Assembly: GCF_964253915.1 (NCBI RefSeq)
Contig: NZ_CAXUSG020000021.1
Location: 1-51,839, forward strand
Reading direction: 5' to 3'
Length of the DNA: 51,839 nt
Source of the DNA: Metarhizobium sp964253915
GTDB taxonomy: Bacteria; Pseudomonadota; Alphaproteobacteria; Rhizobiales; Rhizobiaceae
Part shown: in pieces, positions 25,897 to 34,625 of the stretch
Numbering within the stretch: position 1 is the stretch's first letter
Layout of the letters: the number at the start of each line of letters is the position of its first letter
Notes under the pieces: model-generated
What the model saw: only the letters and a program-made list of their open reading frames with translations
Told to the model about the DNA's origin: nothing
The model's database searches: none
Translations under genes and position numbers: made by a program

Positions 25897-27738
25897 TTAG
25901 GCGATTACGCCGAAATCAGCAGCGCTGATATCGCCGAGGCCCTTACCGTCCAGGATACCAATGACGCTCACGCCACCTGCAGTGCCGGTGCCGTTCGCAT
26001 CATAAACCAGCCAGGTTTCCGTGCCGATTGCAACTGCAGCAACGTAAGCAGCAGCAGCAGGAGCAGCTGCACCAGCAGCAGCAGTTTCAAAGTCGGAAAC
26101 CAGTGCATCGGTGTCGGTCAGGGTAACTTCGACATAACGACCAGCAGCGAGTGCACCCGGGAGATCCAGGTTACCAGCGGCGACCGTCAGGCCAGCACCT
26201 GCAAAAGCAGTTGCATCGAGGATGATCTGATCGTCAGCAGACGTGAAGTCTGTGATGTGATCCTGGTTTGCCAGATCCTTGAATGCGACGCCTGCCGCAC
26301 CTGCAGTACCGAGAACGTCGAATACGAACGAGTCAGCGCCAGCACCACCCGTTGCAGTGTCCGTATCGGTCGCAGAACCCGAAACGAAGATAACGTCGTT
26401 TCCAGTGCCACCATTCAGCGTATCATTGCCGAGGCCGCCATCAATGATGTCGTTGCCGGCGCCACCGTCGATCGTAACTTCGCTAGCAGCGGTCGCTGCA
26501 GCAAAGTTAAACGTGTCGTTGCCAGAACCACCCGTAACGGCAACTTCACCCGTGACGGCACCGCTCGTGTAGGTGATGTCGCCCGTTGCGGCAGATGCAT
26601 CAAACTTCGTAAGATCAGTCGAAGTGTTGATGATCGTTGCATCACCTGCGCCGGTAACGGTGATGGATGCTACTTCCGTGAGGGAAGAAATATCCACGTC
26701 TGCAGTGTTTGCGGTACCAAGGGCAACAGTAGCTGCTTCAACCTTGTCGCCATCAGTTACAACGAAAGTTACGTCACCAGCAGCATTGGCATTGTTAGCG
26801 GCAAAGTTCGCCGTCGATGCACCAGCCAGATCAGCATATTCAATGTTTACGTTGTAAGCAGCGGTCGCACCCTCAAGACCAAAAACCGTAGCAAGCGCGG
26901 CGCCGGTATAGGTGTTGGCGGTGTTCTGAGCCCAAGCCTGCTGGAGGCCCGTAACCTTGCTCAGATCAAGAGTGTTGTTAGAGCTGTTGTTAATGCGCTC
27001 AATGCCGCTGATAACCGGAGCAGGAGAGGTGTTGATAAGGCCGTTGGCCGAAATGACCAGCGTATCAAAACCAGCACCGCCCGTCAGCGTATCGACAGAG
27101 TCAAGCGCGTCGGCCGTGATCGCACGGAAAGTGTCATCGCCGGCGGTACCGACTACGGTGTCAACACCACCTGTGGCGACGTTCGTCGTGCTGGTCAGCG
27201 TGAATACCTGACCCGGAGTGCCTTCGCCGGTAACAACGCCTTCGACTGCAGTAGCAACCTGTTCAGCCGTCGGAACCGTTGCTTCATCAGCAGTGATCGG
27301 AGACAGGAACTGGCGGCCGAGGTCGGCAGCGATATCGCCGCGATAGGCAGCAATTTCGTCCGGCGTATCAAGAGCAGCGGTGAAAGCGGTTGCAGCTGCG
27401 ATCTTGTTGTTTACCGTTGCAAGGTCATCACCCTGAGCGCCATCAAGGATAGCGATAGCAACGTTGTTGATGTTCAGCTCGCCGCTGTTCAACGCGTTAA
27501 CGAAGAACGTCAGACCAGCCAATTCCGGGTTACGGCCGAACAGCGACTGGAAGATTTCCGTTACAATACCGGCATTATCCATGCCTTCGAAGCGGGTCTG
27601 GTATTCAGCAGTCGATGCCAGATCGCCGATCGCCGTCAGGTCAGCGCCGTCGTTCGTGGCTTCGTTAAAATACTGAAGGCCAAGCGGATCAGCCGGACGG
27701 CCGAAGAGAGCGATATAAATACCTTGGATAGTTGCCAT
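25897..27738 (-). CDS. S-layer-like RTX protein with N-terminal DUF4214
   Basis: A 613-residue acidic protein, Ala/Thr/Gly/Asp-rich and without Cys, lacking a Sec signal. Residues 1-130 are DUF4214 (FGRPADPLGLQYF, LFGRNPELAGL). A first RTX-like run follows at about 195-230 (GTAGDDTFRA, LTGGAGFDTL), then a long beta-strand region rich in Thr/Ala. RTX nonapeptides follow at about 410-460 (GGSGNDTFNF, GGAGNDIIDG, GGLGNDTLNG). The end contains ETWLVYDANGTGTAGGV and DISAADFGVIA. Layout and composition match Caulobacter RsaA-type S-layer proteins, though it is shorter. It is the best candidate for the abundant substrate of the type I exporter. Start chosen at the ATG at 27738 (MATIQG, as in paralogs), not the frame start at 27798. 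Confidence 0.85.
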   Translation of the reverse strand: MATIQGIYIALFGRPADPLGLQYFNEATNDGADLTAIGDLASTAEYQTRFEGMDNAGIVTEIFQSLFGRNPELAGLTFFVNALNSGELNINNVAIAILDGAQGDDLATVNNKIAAATAFTAALDTPDEIAAYRGDIAADLGRQFLSPITADEATVPTAEQVATAVEGVVTGEGTPGQVFTLTSTTNVATGGVDTVVGTAGDDTFRAITADALDSVDTLTGGAGFDTLVISANGLINTSPAPVISGIERINNSSNNTLDLSKVTGLQQAWAQNTANTYTGAALATVFGLEGATAAYNVNIEYADLAGASTANFAANNANAAGDVTFVVTDGDKVEAATVALGTANTADVDISSLTEVASITVTGAGDATIINTSTDLTKFDASAATGDITYTSGAVTGEVAVTGGSGNDTFNFAAATAASEVTIDGGAGNDIIDGGLGNDTLNGGTGNDVIFVSGSATDTDTATGGAGADSFVFDVLGTAGAAGVAFKDLANQDHITDFTSADDQIILDATAFAGAGLTVAAGNLDLPGALAAGRYVEVTLTDTDALVSDFETAAAGAAAPAAAAYVAAVAIGTETWLVYDANGTGTAGGVSVIGILDGKGLGDISAADFGVIA

Positions 27739-28117
27739 GGTAATAGGTTCCTCTAATGGTGAGACCAACTTAGGTCGAGTGTTTGATATCCCGATCATTG
27801 GCGCACGTCAATAATGTGGCTGACAAAAAAATGCATCGACCACGACGAGTAATCACTTTACCCCCCGCCTTACATATTTTTATGCGATCAGCCTGGAACA
27901 AAGGTCACATCAATGAGTTATATATAGCTATGCGACGATTTTCCGTGATATTTTATCAAGATTCGGAAATTCCGGGCTTCATTCACTGATACAGCCTTTA
28001 ACCATTGCGGCTCAAATGTTGAGCGCGGCACTGGACAAGCGCTGTGCGCCGTGCTCTATATACAGTGAAATTATAACCCTTGGTGGCACTCTTTCCACAC
28101 CTTGCAGGCACGCCGTT
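27739..28117. other. Divergent intergenic region
   Basis: No gene is visible in these 379 bases between the leftward S-layer-like gene and the rightward XRE regulator. It should contain both promoters. TTTAACCATTG at 27998-28008 is a single copy of the half-site seen in the DUF4214 palindromes. Confidence 0.45.
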
Positions 28118-28483
28118 ATGCAGTCTCAAAAAAAAGCTTTAGAAAGCAATGAAATCGCGCTATTGCGCCGCGAAGCCGGTAAGTGGCTTAAAGATAAACG
28201 AGAGGAGGCCGGCCTCAGCCAGCGTGCCCTCGCTGCTGCAATCGGCTTTGAATATTATACGTTCATTTCCCAGCTTGAATCTGGTCGTGGCCGTGTGCCT
28301 GCCGAACGTTACGAAGCATATGCCCGCGCACTCAACATCGAACCGCGGGAATTTGCCATTACAATGATGAAATATAATGATCCCCTGACCTACGAATTGA
28401 TCTTCGGTAATTCGGAGCAAGGATCGAAGGTGGAAGAGATGGAGCGTCGATTGCGCCGCTTAGAAAGCGTGCTTGGCAAATAA
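28118..28483 (+). CDS. XRE-family helix-turn-helix regulator
   Basis: A 121-residue DNA-binding protein. The HTH (about residues 22-75) contains KREEAGLSQRALAAAIG, then FISQLESGRGRVPAERYEAYA, the typical lambda-Cro/XRE fold with its Glu-Ser-Gly turn. A short C-terminal helix rich in Arg/Glu (KVEEMERRLRRLESVLG) is probably a dimerisation coiled coil. Start at the ATG at 28118; the longer frame to 28016 has no support. It faces an S-layer-like gene on the left and converges with an unknown membrane protein on the right, so local control of one of these is plausible but unproven. Confidence 0.85.
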   Translation: MQSQKKALESNEIALLRREAGKWLKDKREEAGLSQRALAAAIGFEYYTFISQLESGRGRVPAERYEAYARALNIEPREFAITMMKYNDPLTYELIFGNSEQGSKVEEMERRLRRLESVLGK

Positions 28484-28532
28484 ATGCTCCCTGTGTAGCG
28501 ATTGCTACATGCGTGTTCGTATTTTACTGATA

Positions 28533-28565
28533 AAAAGGCCGCCATTTTAGGCGGCCTTTTCTTTG
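28533..28565. terminator. Bidirectional terminator
   Basis: AAAAGGCCGCC / GGCGGCCTTTT stem with a six-base loop (ATTTTA). It carries an A-run before and a T-run after, so it can work for the convergent genes ending at 28483 and 28595. Confidence 0.88.
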
Positions 28566-28594
28566 CAATCTTTTTCGCGGATTTATTTGCAGGC

Positions 28595-30037
28595 TCAGGA
28601 AAACAACATCGCGATGTCGTCAATCAGGTCTGCCTGTCCGACCACTGAAATCGTGCTTCCGTCGGACATAACATTGGTCCAGAGGCCTATGTCTCCCGAG
28701 GAAAGGTCTGCCATGTGATCCTGCTCAATCAACACCTTTCCGCCGCTATATTCGACCTCGTAGCGTCCCATATTGTTCATAAAGTGTTGGAGCATATTCA
28801 TCACCTCGGCATTCCCGAGTGTGGTCTGCATATAGAAACCTATGGATGTATCGAGATCATCCAAAGATGACAGTGAGATATCAAGTGGCTGAATACCAAT
28901 TCCGCTACCCGGTAGAATATCTCCCTTATCGACCTGTGACGGCGAAACTGTGAGGGTTTCACCTTTCGTTAGCACTTGGAAATTTTGCCCCAGAAGATCT
29001 TGCAGTGTTTTAATCGATTCGGGTGTTGCGAGAACCGCAGTATTCGTATTTCCCTTCTCGACCTTGTCCGTTACTGCTTCCCCTTGGCTAATGGCCATCT
29101 GGCCAAGGCTGGCGATTGCAGGCTCGGAAACTTGATTCTGTACAGGCGCAACGGCGATTCGCAGGACTTCACCGGCAAAACCCTCTTCGAAGGCATGCTT
29201 GAGTTGAATTTCTTCGGCCGCGATGACAACTGGCGCCATCGTACGATTGGCTTCCGTCTCCTGCATGGTCGCGGAGTGCACAGCGTGTTCAACCCGCGCG
29301 TTTTCCGCCGTATCGTCATGAACGGCGATTTTACTAGCTTCCGGCAGCAAGGCTACCAGCTTTTCGCTTGAGAGAGATGCCGTTTCCTGCTGATGCTGTT
29401 GCTGCGCAGCATGAAGGTTTATCAGAATTTCACCAGTCAAGATGGCGCCGGCAAGCGAAGCCACGGCGCGTGGAGAATCAACCGTCTCAAACAAACGGCC
29501 CAGCGCGCTCTGCGCGCGAAGAAGCAAGGTCGGGTCGCTTTTCTTCACGACTTCGGGAGAAGCGATCTTCTCACCAGCCACGCCCATGTCCTTAGCATAG
29601 GCTACGCCACCGTTATCGAGCTTGAACAGCAAAAAGATCGCCGAAATCGACATGATGATCTTGGCTGCCGGATGCAGCACAACGTTGCTGTTGCGCTCGG
29701 TGCGGACTGCCAAATGCTCACGGACAGCGCTTTCAAAGTTGACGATGAGTTCGGCGATCGTTGAAGCCTTGAGTCGGATTCCCAGCGTCTCGCAGATCAG
29801 AATGCAACGGTTGTCTATGCGGGCGACGTGCATGAACACGTCCTGCGTGGTCAGATCGTAAAAAATGAGCCACGGTTCTTCTACGTCCGTCAATCCGCGA
29901 TCGATTCCGATCCCGGCGCCGTTTTCGACCAAAAGCCGGTGAGCCCGGTAGAAATCGGCAATTTCCTGTTGCGACCAGTCCTGGCCTTTGGCTGGCGTCC
30001 GGTTTTTGGAAAAGCTGGGAAAAGAAAGAACGCGCAT
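28595..30037 (-). CDS. Membrane-anchored protein of unknown function
   Basis: A 480-residue protein I do not recognise. Residues about 20-120 are a compact cytoplasmic-looking domain (WSQQEIADFYRAHRLL, EEPWLIFYDLTTQDVFMHVAR). One hydrophobic segment follows at about 125-145 (AAKIIMSISAIFLLF). A second weak one, with ASLAGAILTGEILINL, lies at about 185-200. A long Glu/Ala/Thr-rich region follows. The C-terminal about 110 residues (from PLDISLSSLDDLDTS) look folded, ending IDDIAMLFS. The architecture suggests an inner-membrane protein with a periplasmic or disordered tail. It lies next to a DUF4214 locus and converges with an XRE regulator; a role in export or sensing is only a guess. Confidence 0.75.
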   Translation of the reverse strand: MRVLSFPSFSKNRTPAKGQDWSQQEIADFYRAHRLLVENGAGIGIDRGLTDVEEPWLIFYDLTTQDVFMHVARIDNRCILICETLGIRLKASTIAELIVNFESAVREHLAVRTERNSNVVLHPAAKIIMSISAIFLLFKLDNGGVAYAKDMGVAGEKIASPEVVKKSDPTLLLRAQSALGRLFETVDSPRAVASLAGAILTGEILINLHAAQQQHQQETASLSSEKLVALLPEASKIAVHDDTAENARVEHAVHSATMQETEANRTMAPVVIAAEEIQLKHAFEEGFAGEVLRIAVAPVQNQVSEPAIASLGQMAISQGEAVTDKVEKGNTNTAVLATPESIKTLQDLLGQNFQVLTKGETLTVSPSQVDKGDILPGSGIGIQPLDISLSSLDDLDTSIGFYMQTTLGNAEVMNMLQHFMNNMGRYEVEYSGGKVLIEQDHMADLSSGDIGLWTNVMSDGSTISVVGQADLIDDIAMLFS

Positions 30038-30421
30038 CTATCAAATTCTTTATTCGCCGCCTCATGGGCAAGCATGCCGAGAGGCGAAACCACAGGTCAT
30101 TCAATATTTAAGCGAGAATGAACAGGATGGCAATCTCTCCAAATCTAGTTGCCTAAAGATCGGACATTGAACCGCGCCGGCTTTGCTGGAGACCCAGCTC
30201 GTGAGAAGCAGGGTCTATGAGAAGCAAGACGCCGAACAAATTCTCTTGAAGTCCGCGCACGGGCCGTTGAATCTTCCCCAGGTGCTGTGGCCACCGATCT
30301 TCCGGCGCGCGTCATCGCCAATATTCCTTCCGACGGTCGAAAGGGGATTTTGGTGATCAAGTGGCTCGCCAGACAGCCCGTCTTGACTGCCTGGTTCGAC
30401 ATCTCGCTCTCGGCGGGCTAC
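30038..30421. other. Gene-free interval, possible gene remnant
   Basis: GC-rich DNA without a credible start and ribosome-binding site. A short plus-strand frame around 30287-30430 (LPARVIANIPSDGRKG, VIKWLARQPVLTAWF) looks protein-like, but is fused to unrelated AT-rich sequence at about 30421. It may be the stump of a lost gene; I could not name it. Confidence 0.35.
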
Positions 30422-31468
30422 TTAATCTTCGCAATATTCTTTAAGAACACCATTCAGATATCGTTTAAAAGAATCCTCGTCTGTGTGCCAATAGCCATCT
30501 GCCAACAGCTCTCTGATAGCTTGCAAGCGTTCACTATCGGACTTGTAGTGCAAGGGAAAACCGTCCGGGAAGGTCTTTGTAAGCAGCGAATATAGAAATC
30601 TTCGCTTGCCCTTAGGCTGTTTTTCGATATCAATTTTCCATCGACGGAAGCCAGTTATATTAGGTCGCTCTTGGGCAAAGCCGGATTTTTGTGAGAAGCA
30701 GCTCCTGACCTCGCGAGCGAGGAAGGTGATATCCTCATATATCGGAGCGTTCCCTGGCTTACAGAGGATAGTTCCGCCGTTTTCGCTCCGCCCGAACTCA
30801 AGAAACTGCCACTCGCCTGCCTTGATCTGAGTTAATTGGCCGTTGCTCCTCCTTCTGGCTGTAGCCTTTACCATTTCCCCTTCAACAAGCATTTCCCGTA
30901 ACTTCTCAAACCACTTCATGTCGCTGTAGTCAAAACGATGGCCGTCAAAGTCGAAGCCTGCGGCGAACAAGCTGGTTTTGCCGAGCGCAACCAGGTCATA
31001 TCCACGTCGGGATTGTTGTAGGAAAGCAGGCTTGTCAATGGGCCAGCGGTAGACATTCTGATTCTCGATCCAGATCGAGCGTCCCCTCCAAAACTCTTCA
31101 CGGTGGCGCAACACAGAGTTCAGTTCTTTTCTGGATATCCAGGCGGCAACCATCTCAGGAGACCACATCGCGATTACAGGAGGTGAAGCCGGCGGACGAA
31201 ATCTTACCTCCAGCGGTTCACCGCCATTTTTGATCGCCGCTTTCTCGGCGTCCTTAGGAGTGACTTCGCCGGTTCGGACTTTTTCAAGCAAATCGTTACG
31301 AAACTGAATGTATTTCACTGTTCCTTCCTGCGTGCCGCATTCTTGCTGCCAGCTCAAAATCGGAACGCCGTCATCGTCGTATTCGGTAGCACTGGGCGTA
31401 CGGTTCATGGCCGAGAAGTCAAATTTCATGTGCAAGGGCTCCGATTGAAAGCACCTTGAACAAGCCAT
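30422..31468 (-). CDS. Hypothetical protein, 348 residues
   Basis: Unrecognised. The N-terminus has a CSRC pair and an acidic stretch (EYDDDGVPILSWQQECG). The middle holds a Trp-rich part (MWSPEMVAAWIS, REEFWRGRSIWIENQ). A basic helix (MVKATARRRSNGQL) and a Lys/Arg-rich C-terminal region follow. There is no membrane segment or signal peptide. The lower GC content and its place beside a truncated DNA methylase in opposite orientation suggest imported accessory DNA. It could be a replication- or restriction-related protein, but no motif proves it. The ATG at 31468 has GAGAGG upstream; MKFDF at 31429 is an alternative start. Confidence 0.7.
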   Translation of the reverse strand: MACSRCFQSEPLHMKFDFSAMNRTPSATEYDDDGVPILSWQQECGTQEGTVKYIQFRNDLLEKVRTGEVTPKDAEKAAIKNGGEPLEVRFRPPASPPVIAMWSPEMVAAWISRKELNSVLRHREEFWRGRSIWIENQNVYRWPIDKPAFLQQSRRGYDLVALGKTSLFAAGFDFDGHRFDYSDMKWFEKLREMLVEGEMVKATARRRSNGQLTQIKAGEWQFLEFGRSENGGTILCKPGNAPIYEDITFLAREVRSCFSQKSGFAQERPNITGFRRWKIDIEKQPKGKRRFLYSLLTKTFPDGFPLHYKSDSERLQAIRELLADGYWHTDEDSFKRYLNGVLKEYCED

Positions 31469-31818
31469 CCTAACAACCTCTCAATCGCTATCCTTACTAA
31501 AAAGCTGACAGGAAATCGGGACCATTTCTTGAATACGAAATGCGTTGAGACCGGTAAATCCCATTCTCCAGCGCGCATTTATGCGTCGGCAACGAAGTGC
31601 ATTTCGGCATATTTCCCAAATTTTCCCAACCCGCCCCTGCGCATCGATCCTATTTCGGTATTTTACGTTCAGAAATTTAATAGTGAGGTTTCCAAATGGG
31701 AAAAAACTTTCTTGTAAATGCCGTTCTGCATTTGAACAAAACCATTCAATATAGTGATATTTACTCAGATTCACTTGATGATCATTATGCTCGCGTCCCC
31801 GGCGACGAGGGGAATGAT
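31469..31818. other. Divergent intergenic interval
   Basis: About 350 AT-richer bases between the unknown 348-residue gene and the methylase fragment. The rightward frame does extend upstream to 31696 without homology-like sequence. No promoter boxes stand out. Confidence 0.35.
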
Positions 31819-32238
31819 ATGAGAACCTCTTTTCCAGGCGAGCGGTCATCAGCGGTCGTGCATGATCTATGCACCATTCCCCACGATCAGTCTGAAACCA
31901 TTTTGCTGCGGCTTGCAAGCGGAAGTGTCGATCTGATCTTTTCGAACCCGCCATACAACATCGGCAAGGAGCATAAGCGCTCCATGGTGGCCTATCTCGC
32001 TCAGATGAGGCCAATCGTCGAAGAATGCCAGCACGTCCTGTCGGACCATGAACCGATGTGCTGGCAGCTTGGAAACTATGTTCACGCCGGCGAGATGCTC
32101 GCGCTCGAATTCATCCCGATGCTTCGTGCCCTCGGAACGAAGATGCGCAACCGCGCCATTTGGTCGTTCCGTTTCAAGTCGCGGGTGGTCGGTCTTCGCA
32201 ACACGTGGCAGGCAAGCGCCATTCACTCTCAACGCTAA
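31819..32238 (+). pseudogene. Truncated site-specific DNA methyltransferase
   Basis: A 139-residue fragment. The catalytic motif SNPPYNIGKEHKRS is the (D/N/S)PP(Y/F) loop of amino-DNA methyltransferases (N6-adenine/N4-cytosine). It continues with RPIVEECQHVLSDHEPMCWQLGN and ends shortly after RNRAIWSFRF, where complete enzymes go on for another 120-200 residues including the SAM-binding FxGxG motif. That motif is absent, so activity is unlikely. GAGGGGA lies seven bases before the ATG at 31819. The change at about 32195-32238 marks a deletion or rearrangement junction with the cassette that starts at 32299. No cognate restriction enzyme is recognised. Confidence 0.75.
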
Positions 32239-32298
32239 TCAAACCCAAAAATGACTGTGTCGTTAAACAAGTGCCCCCACGGCGCTGAAGGAGTATCT

Positions 32299-32760
32299 AT
32301 GTCCTGGAATCTTCCTGCGATCACCGCCGAGCTTCACCGCAAGGTCAAATCAGAATTCTCGTGCGCACTCGACCCGGCGATGGATTTCGCTGCCGAACTC
32401 GCATTCCTGGGACTCGATTATCCGCTGGGTGGAGAGACGATCTACATTACGCGGCGGAACGGGATGAACATCTTCCCTATCCCGACCGACCCCGAAATCG
32501 CGCGCATTCGCCTGCCAAGGAAAACTTCGGCGGGGAACATCATCGCGGCACTGCATTTCTGCCCGCTGCCGGCACGCATTCTACAGACGACCCATGATTT
32601 GCAGATGACTGGGAACGGTTTGCCGGACTGCAGCACCGTGGTGATCGAACAGGCGACCCGGGCCTTTCTCGCGACGCTTCGGGAAACGCGAAGTGATGTG
32701 TTCCAAACCTGGTTCGGACAGGCGTTCGCTATCGCAACCGGCGGAAAGTACAGGGCATGA
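32299..32760 (+). CDS. Small hypothetical protein, paralog of the next gene
   Basis: A 153-residue protein of unknown function. The ATG at 32299 follows AAGGAG. Mid-protein segments IRLPRKTSAGNIIAALHF and CPLPARILQTTHDL align with DMPPGTMISDLRAAMWF and YPLPALILDILRQS in the next gene, including the PLPAxIL core, so the two are paralogs. No membrane segment or catalytic motif is evident. It overlaps the next gene by ATGA and opens the plus-strand cassette that runs towards the AAA/M41 pair. Confidence 0.75.
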   Translation: MSWNLPAITAELHRKVKSEFSCALDPAMDFAAELAFLGLDYPLGGETIYITRRNGMNIFPIPTDPEIARIRLPRKTSAGNIIAALHFCPLPARILQTTHDLQMTGNGLPDCSTVVIEQATRAFLATLRETRSDVFQTWFGQAFAIATGGKYRA

Positions 32761-33212
32761 TCTTCTCACCTGAAACCATGGCATTGGCAGACGAGGCTCA
32801 CGAAATCACCGGCTCTTCTCGCGCTCTGCTCGATTACACGTCCGGCCGCAAAGGAGATCTCTGCCTGGACGGTATGACGCTGGTGGCTGCCCCGAACGAT
32901 ACATTGCATTTGCGCATCGGCCCTGCAAACCCAGGTTCGATCGCGATCGATATGCCGCCGGGCACGATGATCTCCGATTTGCGCGCTGCAATGTGGTTTT
33001 ATCCGCTGCCAGCCCTCATCCTTGACATTCTGCGCCAGTCTCAAGCGGCCGGCAAAACGCTCTGCGCGCATGAGGAGGCGATAATCGCATCGTATCGGAC
33101 TGCGTTTCTCGATTGCCTGGTCCGTGGTGACTGGGTCGCGCGGCGTGCCGCGTACATGCAGACGCAGGAGCACTGGCAGCATCGCTGCGTGACCGGGACC
33201 GGTCCGTCATGA
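32757..33212 (+). CDS. Small hypothetical protein, paralog of the previous gene
   Basis: A 151-residue soluble protein, function unknown. It shares the PLPAxIL core and the predicted surrounding strand-helix pattern with the gene at 32299. Four-base overlap (ATGA) gives translational coupling, and a tandem duplication followed by divergence is the simplest origin. The two proteins may form a heterodimer (inference). Confidence 0.75.
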   Translation: MIFSPETMALADEAHEITGSSRALLDYTSGRKGDLCLDGMTLVAAPNDTLHLRIGPANPGSIAIDMPPGTMISDLRAAMWFYPLPALILDILRQSQAAGKTLCAHEEAIIASYRTAFLDCLVRGDWVARRAAYMQTQEHWQHRCVTGTGPS

Positions 33213-33387
33213 CCTGATTCTGTCGGTGCCCTGCTGCCACAGGCGTGAATTCGCACGGCGAAGCAGGGCCTGACGATCCATCCAACGTGAATGCTTCGTT
33301 TTGACGCCACCGGGCACGGGGAGGCGTGAGGGAGAAGCATTGCCAAATGCTTCGGCCACCAACGCATCAAGTTCAAAGGAGTATCCG

Positions 33388-34473
33388 ATGCGCACCAAAA
33401 TGCAGGCCCTGAGGGCGAAAGCAAACAAAGTCGTAAAACTCATGATCGAAGAAGAGCACCAGCCGTTGGTGACGGAAGTCGAAGGCAATATCGCTTCGAT
33501 GGTCCGTAAAAACACGGATGGAGCATATCTTCTCGGCCAACAGCTTGCCCGGGTAAAGGCTGTATTGCCCGAGAAAACGTTCGGGAAATGGGTGAAGCAG
33601 CGCTGCGGCTACACACCCCGTCAGGCGCGCTACTATATCGCCATCCACGAACACCTCCAGGCGTTCCGTGATCGCCTGGTCGCAGCCGGAGTTTTGCCAA
33701 CGGTACTGTTCGTGCTGTCGAGCGCTGAGCTTGAGAAGATCGAAGCTGTACTGGCTGCCTTCGAACGTGGCGAGCGATTGACCGTTGGTCAGGTCAAGCT
33801 GATGGTGAAGCCGCTGACGGACGCTCCCGAAAAATCGAGCGCGTCCGGTGGTGCGGCAGGTCTGCGCCGCGCGGTCGAAGCCAGGGTCAAGGTGGATCTG
33901 GGTGTCATCAACAAACTCGTCAAGCGATCATTGAAGGCTGTGGAGCTGCTGGTCACCGACATCCGCAAGGGCAAGCACGTGGCAAAAACCAAGCTCGCGG
34001 CAGCCGTCGAGACAGACTGCCAGAAAGCCGGCATTCTGCTGAGTGGCGTGATTTCTCCCCGCGGCTCGGACGCTCCGCTTGCGGTCGAATGGGAGAAGGC
34101 GCGACAGACTATTGCCCGCCTCGGCGATTCTCCCCGCTATCCCGGTCGAGAGGAGTTCGCGGACTGGCTCGTCGAGCAGGTGCTGCCGGCGCTGCGCTTT
34201 GTCGTTCACGGTGAAGCGCTTCCCGGGATTGGCATTGCCGACAAAATCGCTGAAGTCTCCAGCGATTCATCGATCGAGGATCAAGAAGCACATGCGGTGG
34301 CGCCCGCCCTCAATGCAGATCCGGCGATGCCCGAAGGCTTGTCGGAACTCGAGCCTGCGCTTCAGGCGAACGGCGAGCCAAAGGGATGGTGGCAGCACCG
34401 CCAAAGCCGTGAACTCGCCGTCACCAATGGCGCGGAAGATGTGCCACTCCTGACCGACGTCGCCGTGATCTGA
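33388..34473 (+). CDS. DUF3102-like plasmid protein
   Basis: A 361-residue protein; the ATG at 33388 follows AAAGGAG. The N-terminal half has LLGQQLARVKAVLPEKTFGKW followed by CGYTPRQARYYIAIHEH. This is the DUF3102-type pattern (long helix, a Trp, then an HTH-like helix with TxRxAxxY) found in plasmid and phage proteins thought to bind DNA. The segment ILTV-like ERLTVGQVKLMVKPL is followed by an Ala/Lys-rich linker. The C-terminal half is helical with an acidic end. It could be a nucleoid- or partition-type DNA-binding protein; this is inferred from the HTH-like part only. Confidence 0.7.
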   Translation: MRTKMQALRAKANKVVKLMIEEEHQPLVTEVEGNIASMVRKNTDGAYLLGQQLARVKAVLPEKTFGKWVKQRCGYTPRQARYYIAIHEHLQAFRDRLVAAGVLPTVLFVLSSAELEKIEAVLAAFERGERLTVGQVKLMVKPLTDAPEKSSASGGAAGLRRAVEARVKVDLGVINKLVKRSLKAVELLVTDIRKGKHVAKTKLAAAVETDCQKAGILLSGVISPRGSDAPLAVEWEKARQTIARLGDSPRYPGREEFADWLVEQVLPALRFVVHGEALPGIGIADKIAEVSSDSSIEDQEAHAVAPALNADPAMPEGLSELEPALQANGEPKGWWQHRQSRELAVTNGAEDVPLLTDVAVI

Positions 34474-34625
34474 TCGGCTGCAACCCATGCCGCGCGGTGC
34501 GACCGCACAACGCGGCAACTCTCTCCAATTCCGCAATCACATAACCAACCCGACAATCATATTGCCGGCAAAGCCTCGCCGGCAGCTATCGACCAAGAAC
34601 TCCCACGCAAACAGGACGACACAAA

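Noticed and set aside
26257..27756. Long plus-strand frame of 499 codons
   Set aside because: Antisense to the S-layer-like RTX gene; repeat-derived composition and no motif.
31481..32014. Minus-strand frame of 177 codons
   Set aside because: Antisense to the methylase fragment, Arg/Cys/Trp-rich with no domain; the plus-strand NPPY motif is the real signal.
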